Positions 26,434-33,595 of a stretch of 33,705 nucleotides of DNA are shown here, piece by piece (position 1 is the stretch's first letter; each line of letters opens with the position of its first letter). Source of the DNA: Planctomycetaceae bacterium (lineage in GTDB: Bacteria; Planctomycetota; Planctomycetia; Planctomycetales; Planctomycetaceae); NCBI GenBank assembly GCA_018699955.1, contig JABISG010000084.1:1-33705 (forward strand). Direction: 5' to 3'. Made by a program: the position numbers and the translations under genes. The notes under the pieces were generated by a model. The model ran no database searches and was not told the origin of the DNA. It was given only the letters and a program-made list of their open reading frames with translations.

Positions 26434-26760
26434 ATGAAGAGCCTATTGATGCTTGGTGCAATTGTTGCCGCGACAGCCGGTTTGGCCGCCCCCGAAACCG
26501 CTCAGGCGGAACACTGCCGCAGTGGATACGGCGGTGCGCGATACAGTTCGGGCTACAGCTACGCACCGCGCTCATACGGCTACAGTTACAGCCAGCCGCG
26601 GTACTACGGTCGATCGAATTACGGTAGTTCGCATTACGGACACGGCCACAGCTACGGCAGCAGTTACGGTAATTACGGCAGACGTGGATACAGCCGTGGC
26701 TACGGTGGCTTCGGAATCGGCATTCGCACCCGGGGCTTCAGCTTCAGCTATCGCCGATAA
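26434..26760 (+). CDS. Small exported Gly/Tyr/Ser/Arg-rich protein
   Basis: A 108-residue protein of unknown function. An AGGAG site (in ACAGGAGAATGACC) fixes ATG 26434. Residues 1-26 (MKSLLMLGAIVAATAGLAAP to A-Q-A) are a Sec signal peptide; the mature 82 residues are low-complexity, with repeated S-Y-G, Y-G-S-S-H-Y-G and G-Y-S-R-G-Y motifs, one Cys near the start, and F-S-F-S-Y-R-R at the end. This composition suits a structural or matrix protein outside the cell that forms flexible or cross-linkable networks through Tyr and Arg. It has its own terminator and possibly a sigma-54 promoter, so it is a single-gene unit. No relative is recognised. Confidence 0.85.
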   Translation: MKSLLMLGAIVAATAGLAAPETAQAEHCRSGYGGARYSSGYSYAPRSYGYSYSQPRYYGRSNYGSSHYGHGHSYGSSYGNYGRRGYSRGYGGFGIGIRTRGFSFSYRR

Positions 26761-26794
26761 AGGCGAATTGAAGGAATCACGAGCAACGTTTTGG

Positions 26795-26848
26795 CGGCTC
26801 CCGAGAACGGCGCGACCGGCCCGCGCGCCAAATCGGGAGCCGTTTCTT
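26795..26848 (+). terminator. Rho-independent terminator of the small exported protein gene
   Basis: CGGCTCCCGA (26795-26804) pairs perfectly with TCGGGAGCCG (26833-26842), with a 28-base GC-rich loop, followed by TTTCTT. It starts 35 bases after the stop codon. Confidence 0.75.
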
Positions 26849-26929
26849 GTTCATGAGTTCTTGAACTCTTGAAGTATCCCAGCACCATTTCCGTCAATCG
26901 ATATTTCACGCCGTTCCTGCCTCCGCAAA

Positions 26930-28915
26930 TCACTCGTCGTCGGGAACGTCGTCGCCCATTTCGAGTTGCCGCATCTTGCGATACAAATTCGAGCGGTGCA
27001 GGCCCAACAATCGTGCCGCCTCGCTCATGTTGCCCCCCACTCGCTTGATCGCCCGCTGAATAAACTCCTGTTGGAACTTTTGAGTCGCTTCCGTCAACCC
27101 AACGTCCTGAGACGGTTCCAACGACGATTGCTCCTCAGGGCTGAGAATGAACGCAATGTCATCAGCTTCAACCCGGTCGGCGGGGCTGAGAAAGGCAACC
27201 CGTTCCATCAGGTTCTTCAATTCACGAACGTTGCCCGGCCACGCGTGGCACTGCAGACGCCGTCGTGCATCGTCCGAAAGTTGTAAGCCGGGGCGATTGG
27301 CATCGATGCTGAATTTTTGCAGGAAGTATTCGGCCAACTGTAGAATGTCTTCCGGGCGGTCCCGCAGTGGAGGTAGCAACTGGGTGACCACACTCAATCT
27401 GTAGTAAAGGTCTTCCCGGAATCGCTTCTCTCGAACGGCTTCAGTCAAATTGGAATTGGTTGCGGCAATCACACGCACGTTGACCGGGAACGGCTTCGAG
27501 CCACCCACCCGCGTGACCACTTTTTGCTCCAGCACGCGTAACAATTTCGCTTGACCGCCGGGACTCATGTCGCCAATTTCATCCAGGAACAACGTCCCGC
27601 CGTCAGCCAGTTCAAACTTTCCTTGCCGCAATTCGTTCGCGTCGGTAAAGGCGCCTTTTTCGTGTCCAAACAGCTCGCTTTCCAGCAGCGTTTCAGCGAT
27701 CGCGGCGCAATTGACTGCGACGAACGGATGCTGGGCACGAGGCCCCTGGAAATGCAAAGACTGTGCGACGACCTCTTTACCCGTGCCACTTTCGCCCAAC
27801 ACCAGCACGGGCAAATCGGTGGCGGCCAGTCGTTTCACTGTTTCGCGCAACGCCACGATCGCCGCACTTTCACCAACAATGCGCACGCCCTGTGCAATCT
27901 GTTCGGTGAGTTGTTGTCGGCTGCGGATCAACTCTTCCCATTCCCGCGTGTTCTGCATGGCCGTCGCAGCATGCACACCAAGCTGTGACAGGCTCGCTTC
28001 GTCGTCGGTGTTGAATGCGCCTTGGTTCTTGTTGATCGCCTCAAACGCGCCAATCATCTTGCCGTCGGTGTCGCGCATGGGGACGCAAATCAGATTTCGC
28101 GTGCGATAACCGCTTTCCTTATCGACCGCGGGATTGAACCGAGAATCTTTGTACGCGTCATCGACTCGAAGTGTTGCACCGGATTGAATCACTTCGCCAA
28201 CGACGCCGGCGCTGTCGGGGATTCGCAGTTCTTCCATTCCCAAAGCCGGGCAGGCAACCAGTTCGTTTTCTTCTTCATCCCAGATGAAGATACTCGACCG
28301 GTCGCAATCGAGAAGCCGCGTCGCCTCGACGGCGATCACTTCCATCAGTCGCCCAGATTTTCGCGCCTGCGCAAACGACGATGTAATTTCCAAGGTGCTC
28401 TTGAGCCGATCAATTCGCAGCGCGTCGTGCTCGCAGCGGGAAACGACATTCAGGCAATAGGCCAGAGTGCGTCCAATCGCCAACGTCGGGGCCAGCAACT
28501 CGTCCGACAACATGCGACCGGCCAACAATAACAGGCGACCCGACTCCTCATTCCCAGCCAGCGGAACCGTCAGCAGCGAACAGCCCGATGGATCTTCCGA
28601 CCGATGCCAGCCGGCCGCGCTGCGGTCGAGTGATTCTTCGAGAAGGTGAAAAGGCAGTTGCGGCATCGCCTGCCGTCCGAATTCCGCCACCGATTGCCAT
28701 TCGGGCGTTCGTTCAATCACGCAGACCCACTGAGCGGAAAACTCCGTCGCAATCTCCGGCAACTGCTCATGCAGAAATCGGCTCAGGCTATCGGTCTCGG
28801 CGGCAAAACTCAGCAGCCGATCGCACACCTGCAGGCTCGTCGCCCGTGGATCGGAACTGGAAAGCCACGGCAATTGTGACCAGGTGAGCCAACTGCTTTC
28901 GACGTCCGTTGTCAT
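26930..28915 (-). CDS. Sigma-54-dependent activator with GAF sensor domains
   Basis: A 661-residue regulator from ATG 28915 (a TTG lies one codon earlier). Two GAF-like sensor domains (about 25-160 and 185-325) precede the AAA+ domain (about 345-580), with Walker A G-E-S-G-T-G-K-E, Walker B L-F-L-D-E-I-G-D, and the sigma-contact loop G-A-F-T-D-A (Asp where the consensus has Gly). The C-terminal Fis-type helix-turn-helix (about 620-652, N-M-S-E-A-A-R-L-L-G-L-H-R-S-N-L-Y-R-K) binds enhancer DNA. There is no response-regulator receiver domain, so it senses a small ligand or redox state rather than a phosphate. It converges with the small-protein gene, whose upstream region has a sigma-54-like promoter. 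Confidence 0.97.
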   Translation of the reverse strand: MTTDVESSWLTWSQLPWLSSSDPRATSLQVCDRLLSFAAETDSLSRFLHEQLPEIATEFSAQWVCVIERTPEWQSVAEFGRQAMPQLPFHLLEESLDRSAAGWHRSEDPSGCSLLTVPLAGNEESGRLLLLAGRMLSDELLAPTLAIGRTLAYCLNVVSRCEHDALRIDRLKSTLEITSSFAQARKSGRLMEVIAVEATRLLDCDRSSIFIWDEEENELVACPALGMEELRIPDSAGVVGEVIQSGATLRVDDAYKDSRFNPAVDKESGYRTRNLICVPMRDTDGKMIGAFEAINKNQGAFNTDDEASLSQLGVHAATAMQNTREWEELIRSRQQLTEQIAQGVRIVGESAAIVALRETVKRLAATDLPVLVLGESGTGKEVVAQSLHFQGPRAQHPFVAVNCAAIAETLLESELFGHEKGAFTDANELRQGKFELADGGTLFLDEIGDMSPGGQAKLLRVLEQKVVTRVGGSKPFPVNVRVIAATNSNLTEAVREKRFREDLYYRLSVVTQLLPPLRDRPEDILQLAEYFLQKFSIDANRPGLQLSDDARRRLQCHAWPGNVRELKNLMERVAFLSPADRVEADDIAFILSPEEQSSLEPSQDVGLTEATQKFQQEFIQRAIKRVGGNMSEAARLLGLHRSNLYRKMRQLEMGDDVPDDE

Positions 28916-29059
28916 CAATCGATCCGTTGCAGGTCAAATTGGGCATAGCGACAACGCCACTGTCGCCAATACGAGTCAGGCGGCGGTCGTCAACATGATA
29001 ACATGCAGCAAGATTCCGTCCAGTCGGTGGTTCGATTCGTGCGAGGCAGTTTGTTGAAA

Positions 29060-29088
29060 TTGAAAGCCCGACGTGGGCCGGTTACAGT
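29060..29088 (+). promoter_or_regulatory. Possible sigma-70 promoter of the EamA gene
   Basis: TTGAAA (29060-29065), 17-base spacer, TACAGT (29083-29088). Both boxes match four or five of six consensus bases. It lies about 80 bases before the GTG start. Confidence 0.3.
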
Positions 29089-29169
29089 CCATGCTGAATT
29101 GATGGTAAGAATGCCGACTTTTTCAAAACGCCGGGGTTCTGAGACGCGTTCCAACCGGGCCTGCATGTT

Positions 29170-30120
29170 GTGAGGGATCACCAAACGAACGTTCAAAAAC
29201 CGATCGGCCCGGCCGCGGCAGCGCTGTCGCTGTTTCTGGCCGCGTTGTGGGGGGGAACACCAACCGCCATTCAATTCACCGTCGATCAGTTGCCGCCGGT
29301 CTTCACGGCAGGATTGCGGTTCGGATTGGCCGCACTATTCATGCTGGTCTGGTGCCAGTTCGAGAATTGCGGAATCCGGCTCCGCAAAGGACAAGTCACT
29401 CCGGCCGTCATCAATGGTCTGCTGCTGTTCGTGCAGATCGTTCTCTTCACAGTCGGAATTTGGATGACGACCGCATCGCACGCGACAGTCCTCATTAACA
29501 CCTTTGTGTTGTGGGTCGCCGGCATCGATCATTTTGTGACGAAACTCAGCCGCCTGACAGCCGTCAAAATCGCCGGCCTGGTCTTCGCGGCGGCAGCCGG
29601 CTTCATCATCTTCGTTGTCTCCGATGCGTCAGCTTCCGAGACAACGCAGCGTGATACACCGTCGTTGTGGGGCGACCTCTGCCTGGCCGCCAGCGCATTT
29701 GTTCTTGGCGTCAAAATCATCTACACCAAGATGGCAACGCGGCACGTCGAACCGGGCAAACTCATGCTGTGGCACGACATCATCGGCACAGTGCTGTTCT
29801 TTCTCTGCAGCCTGCTGTTTGAATTCCCGTTGTCAATTTCGCTGAGCGAAATCAGCCGGCCGACAATTCTGGGGATGCTTTATCAGGGAATCGTCGTTTC
29901 GGGATTCTGCTTTGCCGCGCAGACCGTCTTGCTCAAACGGCATTCGGCATCCGGCATCTCAGTCTTCAGTGTGGCGACACCGCTGTTCGGCGTCAGCGCA
30001 GCTGTGATGCTGCGCGGCGACGTTCTTTCCCCCTGGCTGGCGGCCTCTGGAATCTTTGCCGCGCTCGGTATCCTGCTGGTCAACCTGCCTGTGCGGCGAG
30101 AAAAACTGCAAAACGATTAG
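29170..30120 (+). CDS. EamA/DMT superfamily permease
   Basis: A 316-residue inner-membrane protein with ten predicted hydrophobic segments arranged as two EamA repeats (about 15-150 and 165-305). The first repeat opens L-A-A-L-W-G-G-T-P-T-A-I-Q-F, with the Trp-Gly-rich pattern of drug/metabolite exporters; the second opens G-D-L-C-L-A-A-S-A-F-V-L-G. These carriers export or import amino acids, nucleobases or metabolites; the substrate is not predictable. GTG 29170 is the only start before the first helix and has no strong ribosome site. The gene is divergent from the sigma-54 activator gene across about 250 bases. Confidence 0.92.
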   Translation: MRDHQTNVQKPIGPAAAALSLFLAALWGGTPTAIQFTVDQLPPVFTAGLRFGLAALFMLVWCQFENCGIRLRKGQVTPAVINGLLLFVQIVLFTVGIWMTTASHATVLINTFVLWVAGIDHFVTKLSRLTAVKIAGLVFAAAAGFIIFVVSDASASETTQRDTPSLWGDLCLAASAFVLGVKIIYTKMATRHVEPGKLMLWHDIIGTVLFFLCSLLFEFPLSISLSEISRPTILGMLYQGIVVSGFCFAAQTVLLKRHSASGISVFSVATPLFGVSAAVMLRGDVLSPWLAASGIFAALGILLVNLPVRREKLQND

Positions 30121-30195
30121 CTGCGGTGTAACACATCGCAGCGTCTGCGAACCATTGATTCACAGCTGATTCATGCGGCGCGACCACACATCGCA

Positions 30196-30228
30196 AGAAA
30201 CCCGGTTTTTTGGAAAAACCGGGTTTCT
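30196..30228. repeat. 33-base perfect palindromic repeat between convergent genes
   Basis: AGAAACCCGGTTTTT (30196-30210) and AAAAACCGGGTTTCT (30214-30228) are exact reverse complements around TGG. It is the second copy of the palindrome at 11682-11714. Lying between the converging EamA and jelly-roll genes, it could stop transcription from both sides, though there is no free T-run outside the stem. Confidence 0.9.
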
Positions 30229-30240
30229 GACGTCACGGTG

Positions 30241-30963
30241 TTATTTCTTCGGCGGGTCAACCTGATCACCGTACAAACGAATGTCGTCGAAGTTGCCGGT
30301 GTCGTCGAATGACCCCAAACCCACACGGCCCCAGGTGAAGGTCTTATCGACAGCGGTCATCACCGGATTCTTCATGTCGTCGAAATAAACGTCGATCTTG
30401 CCGCTCTTCGCGTCGCGGACGATTCGCGCATGATGCCACTCGTCGTCCCAGTTCGTTCCGTCAGTCGATTTCGTCGAGATCTTCTTCCGAGGCGAGTTGT
30501 TGACGATGAAAATCTGGTTCGCATGATCGTCGGCCTTCTTGCCGAAATGCACGTAGTGCAAATGGGAATCGTCCTGGTACCCAAAGAACAAACACATGTC
30601 GCGGTGACCGTAATCGGGATGGGTCGATTGCAATTTGACGTCGAGTACAAAGCTGCCGACGTTGATTCCCTTCAACAACGAGCGGTTGTACGGTTGGCGA
30701 ACCGGCGGATTGAACTTACTGCGTTTCTTGAACTGGTTGTAAACACGATCCCCGTCCTGATCGACAATCTTCCACGCGGTCGCATCGGTTGGTTCCCACT
30801 GCTCCGTTTTGCCCGCTTCAAAACCTTCGGCGAAAAGCAGCGGCAGACCGTTGAGCGTCTTGGCCGGCGGCGAAGATGACTTCTCGCCACCCGATGTCTG
30901 CTGAATCAAGGTCAGTGACAGGACAACGCAGGTCGCAACGGCGGGAAACGATCGTCTGGGCAT
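30241..30963 (-). CDS. Exported lectin-like (jelly-roll) domain protein
   Basis: The frame is open up to 31806, but ATG 30963 has GGAG about six bases upstream and begins a clean signal peptide (M-P-R-R-S-F-P-A-V-A-T-C-V-V-L-S to about residue 25), so the product is 240 residues. The mature part is one concanavalin-like beta-sandwich, of the DUF1080/LamG type: L-L-F-A-E-G-F-E-A-G start, F-V-L-D-V-K-L-Q-S-T, H-Y-V-H-F-G-K, W-D-D-E-W-H-H-A-R-I-V-R and G-R-V-G-L-G-S-F-D-D-T-G-N-F-D-D-I end. The fold binds or cleaves glycans; no catalytic residues can be assigned. A domain of the same type is inserted in the PSD1 protein at 3968-7363. It is divergent from the PhoD-like gene, with 165 bases between. 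Confidence 0.85.
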   Translation of the reverse strand: MPRRSFPAVATCVVLSLTLIQQTSGGEKSSSPPAKTLNGLPLLFAEGFEAGKTEQWEPTDATAWKIVDQDGDRVYNQFKKRSKFNPPVRQPYNRSLLKGINVGSFVLDVKLQSTHPDYGHRDMCLFFGYQDDSHLHYVHFGKKADDHANQIFIVNNSPRKKISTKSTDGTNWDDEWHHARIVRDAKSGKIDVYFDDMKNPVMTAVDKTFTWGRVGLGSFDDTGNFDDIRLYGDQVDPPKK

Positions 30964-31042
30964 CGTGATCTCCAACGGGCAAACGCAAAGCCCACGGGTT
31001 GTGGCCCGTGGGGAAAACACCAATATCCATTGGAACCGTTTT

Positions 31043-31071
31043 CTGACGTCACGGCAAGTTCGTGCTATACT
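31043..31071 (+). promoter_or_regulatory. Sigma-70 promoter of the PhoD-like gene
   Basis: CTGACG (31043-31048), a 17-base spacer, and TATACT (31066-31071, five of six). The -35 box overlaps a TGACGTCA palindrome. Transcription would start near 31078, about 50 bases before GTG 31129. Confidence 0.5.
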
Positions 31072-31128
31072 GCCGCCGCCGAATTGACAGCGAAACCACA
31101 AGCGACCTTCACGATTGAGGAGAAACAC

Positions 31129-32562
31129 GTGCGTCCAATTCTGATCGTTGCCACATTCGTCGGATTGATTCTTTCGAGTCATCTTGCAGCCGCGGCCCAT
31201 TTGGGAATGGGGTTCCGCGTTGGCGAGGTGACACAGAACTCGGCCATTGTCTGGGCGCGAATTACGAAGACATCCGAGCGGAACTGGAAAGGCTACCGCG
31301 ACCCCCAAAAGCGCGAGCCAAAAATGGCCGTGTATGTTCCGTCGAAAATCAAAGTCGCCGACCGCGAGGGAGAAATCACCGGTGCACCGGGACAACTTCG
31401 CGTGTTGTTCGCGACAACGAAAGACCTTGCCAACGCGATGGCAACCGGTTGGTTGACCGTCGGTCCGAAGACGGATTTTGTGCATCAGTTTCATCTCAAA
31501 GGACTGAAACCGGGAACGAAGTACTTCATGAAGGTCGAAGCACGGGACAACGCCAACGCGCCGGTCTCCGCGAAATCGACCGGTTTCTTCGGTACGGCGA
31601 TGCCTAAAGACCGTTGGCAGGATGTTTCGTTCGGCGTTGTGACCGGGCAGTCGTATTGGGATCTCGACGATCCGGACGGCTATCACATTTATCCGGCCAT
31701 GCAGAAACTCGGGTTGGACTTTCTCGTTCCCACCGGCGATACCGTTTACCTCGACAGCGAATCGCCCCGCGCCCGCACGGTTGCGTTGGCACGTTACCAC
31801 TGGCATCGCATGTACTCATTGCCTCGGCACATCGAACTGCATCGCTACGTTCCGGGCTTCTGGGAAGTGGACGACCACGATGCCTGGTGCAACGACTGTT
31901 GGCCGTCGATGAAAGCGAAGTGGATGAACCCGCTGACCTTCAAACAGGGTTTCGACATCTACCGCGAACAGGTTCCGATGGGGAAAATGACTTACCGAAC
32001 GGTACGGTGGGGCAAGGGCCTGCAAGTGTGGATGGTGGAAGGACGATTATTTCGCGAACCCAATAACAGTCCCGACAGTCCGGACAAACTCATCTGGGGC
32101 AAAGAACAACGCGATTGGTTAATGAAAACCATTCTCGAAAGCGACGCCGACTTCCGCGTGCTGATCAGTCCCACGCCCATCGTCGGCCCCGACCGCACCA
32201 AAGGCAAGAACGACAACCACTCCAACACCGCCTTTCAGGCCGCCGGCGATTTCTTCCGCAACTGGACGAAGGAAAAACAACTGAAGAATCTCTACATCTG
32301 CAACGGCGATCGACATTGGCAATACATGTCGATCGATCCCAAAACCGGTCTCCGCGAATTCTCCTGCGGCCCCGCCAGCAACAAACACGCCGGAGGAAAT
32401 CCACAGCAGGACAAGTCCATTCAGCCCTGGCTACGTGTGAAGGGTGGTTTCCTCACAGTGTCGGTCGCCCGCAAGAAAGGCACCCCTTCGGTTGCATTCC
32501 GTCACCACGACGTGCATGGCAAAGTCGTGCATGAGTACACGGCGACTTCGGTTGCGAAATAA
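31129..32562 (+). CDS. Exported PhoD-like metallophosphatase family protein
   Basis: The start is GTG 31129 with GAGGAG (31117-31122) six bases upstream and a Sec signal right after (M-R-P-I-L-I-V-A-T-F-V-G-L-I-L-S to A-A-A-A-H); the frame upstream is unsupported. The 477-residue product has an N-terminal fibronectin-like domain (about 25-155, L-G-M-G-F-R-V-G-E-V, H-L-K-G-L-K-P-G-T-K-Y) and a PhoD-type catalytic domain (about 165-440) with P-T-G-D-T-V-Y-L-D, V-D-D-H-D-A-W-C-N-D and C-N-G-D-R-H-W. Alkaline phosphatase D is a phosphodiesterase using Fe/Ca. The position where PhoD has a metal-binding Cys (usually S/A-C-Q) reads T-G-Q here, so activity may differ. Confidence 0.88.
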   Translation: MRPILIVATFVGLILSSHLAAAAHLGMGFRVGEVTQNSAIVWARITKTSERNWKGYRDPQKREPKMAVYVPSKIKVADREGEITGAPGQLRVLFATTKDLANAMATGWLTVGPKTDFVHQFHLKGLKPGTKYFMKVEARDNANAPVSAKSTGFFGTAMPKDRWQDVSFGVVTGQSYWDLDDPDGYHIYPAMQKLGLDFLVPTGDTVYLDSESPRARTVALARYHWHRMYSLPRHIELHRYVPGFWEVDDHDAWCNDCWPSMKAKWMNPLTFKQGFDIYREQVPMGKMTYRTVRWGKGLQVWMVEGRLFREPNNSPDSPDKLIWGKEQRDWLMKTILESDADFRVLISPTPIVGPDRTKGKNDNHSNTAFQAAGDFFRNWTKEKQLKNLYICNGDRHWQYMSIDPKTGLREFSCGPASNKHAGGNPQQDKSIQPWLRVKGGFLTVSVARKKGTPSVAFRHHDVHGKVVHEYTATSVAK

Positions 32563-32594
32563 ATGCCTGTGACTCGAAACACGGTAAAGAGCGG

Positions 32595-33146
32595 ATGATC
32601 CATCGCATGACGGACTTCTTGAGGCAGAGGCTTGTGGCCAAATGGCGCTGGCTCTTACTGCTCGGGATAATCTTGCTGGGATGTGTTGTTGTCGCGTCGC
32701 AGATGCTGAAATCCGACGAAGAGAAAGAATGGTATGACAGAAAGTCAAAGGGATTTACCAAGTATCTTCAGTCACGACTCCGAAATACACCTGAGATCAT
32801 TGTGGAATTTCCAACTCTTACTGACCATTTAGAGGTACCAATTCGAGACAAGAACACACTCGTCAAACTCTCTGAATTACTTGTCGTAAGCGACAAATCA
32901 GATCCAGGCGAGTTCATGTACTCCAGCGCCGGTATCGGGCTTGATTTGACGATTACAGATGATCCGGAAATCTTTTTGAGTATGCTCCCCGATAACAAAT
33001 TCATTCTTCACGTAGAACGACCTGAGCGCTGGCTGCATTATGAAGGAACCGTTTCAAGGAAGTTCCTGGAGGAGTTGGCGGAGCAAGCAGGAACGATTTG
33101 GCCGCACTACGCAAGTGACTGGCGTCGGCCAGCGACAGTTGAATAA
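32595..33146 (+). CDS. Membrane-anchored hypothetical protein
   Basis: A 183-residue protein with no family I recognise. A basic N-terminus (M-T-D-F-L-R-Q-R-L-V-A-K-W-R) precedes one strong membrane helix (about 18-37), so the remaining 145 residues lie outside the cytoplasm. An L-L-G-C motif inside the helix could be a lipobox but is not ideal. The outer part is mixed alpha/beta, with acidic patches and no conserved-looking catalytic motif. Its codon use and lower GC from 32700 on differ from neighbouring genes, which hints at later acquisition. It follows the PhoD-like gene after 32 bases and could be in its transcript. The two ATGs at 32595 and 32607 cannot be distinguished. Confidence 0.7.
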   Translation: MIHRMTDFLRQRLVAKWRWLLLLGIILLGCVVVASQMLKSDEEKEWYDRKSKGFTKYLQSRLRNTPEIIVEFPTLTDHLEVPIRDKNTLVKLSELLVVSDKSDPGEFMYSSAGIGLDLTITDDPEIFLSMLPDNKFILHVERPERWLHYEGTVSRKFLEELAEQAGTIWPHYASDWRRPATVE

Positions 33147-33567
33147 GCGCGCCCAGCGCCACGGGCGCAAATTGCATCATCTGTCGATTGCTTGTTGGAA
33201 TCTCCAAGCGTGATACAGCAAGTGTAGGGTGCGTCAGCTGACAGCTACTCCTCAACCGAAAACCGATGCACGGTCGTTTGCTTATACACTTCGCCCGGGC
33301 TGTACACTGTCGCGGGGAAGTCTGATTGGTTGGGGGGATCGGGGAAGTGTTGGGCTTCGAGGCAGAATGCCGTGTGTTGGGCGAAGTTGTCGTTGGCTGG
33401 TTTGCCTCAACTGCGTAAATGTCGTCTCAGGATGGGTGCTTCTGCAGGAAGAGTCTTGTTCTCTGGTTTGCAAGCCTGCTGACGACCATTTAACGATTAA
33501 GACAACGTGATGAGTCACTGGCTTTCGCAAACGGTCGATCACCCACGCGCAATGCCGCCCCGAGAGT
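33147..33567. other. Degenerate non-coding stretch with a galM remnant
   Basis: There is no intact gene here. The stretch contains a palindrome-like site GTCAGCTGAC near 33233-33242, within G-T-A-G-G-G-T-G-C, the aldose 1-epimerase 3' remnant (33245-33406) and about 160 bases of unassigned sequence before the insertion-sequence end. Confidence 0.6.
33245..33406 (-). pseudogene. 3' remnant of an aldose 1-epimerase gene
   Basis: Read on the minus strand from 33406 to the TAG at 33247-33245, 53 codons give the C-terminus of galactose mutarotase: F-A-Q-H-T-A-F-C-L-E-A-Q-H-F-P-D-P-P-N-Q, then F-P-A-T-V-Y-S-P-G-E-V-Y and T-T-V-H-R-F. The family's F-C-L-E-T-Q-H-F-P-D-S-P-N is almost unmistakable. 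Directly upstream (33407-33409) is an in-frame TGA, and no other galM segment is visible in any frame, so only the tail survives. It is a dead fragment of an enzyme that interconverts alpha and beta aldoses. Confidence 0.85.
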
Positions 33568-33595
33568 TGGCCTACCCCCGATCTTTGTACCACCC

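Noticed and set aside
30964..31806. Upstream extension of the jelly-roll gene frame (281 extra codons)
   Set aside because: It overlaps the PhoD-like gene antisense; the signal peptide and GGAG site at 30963 mark the true start.
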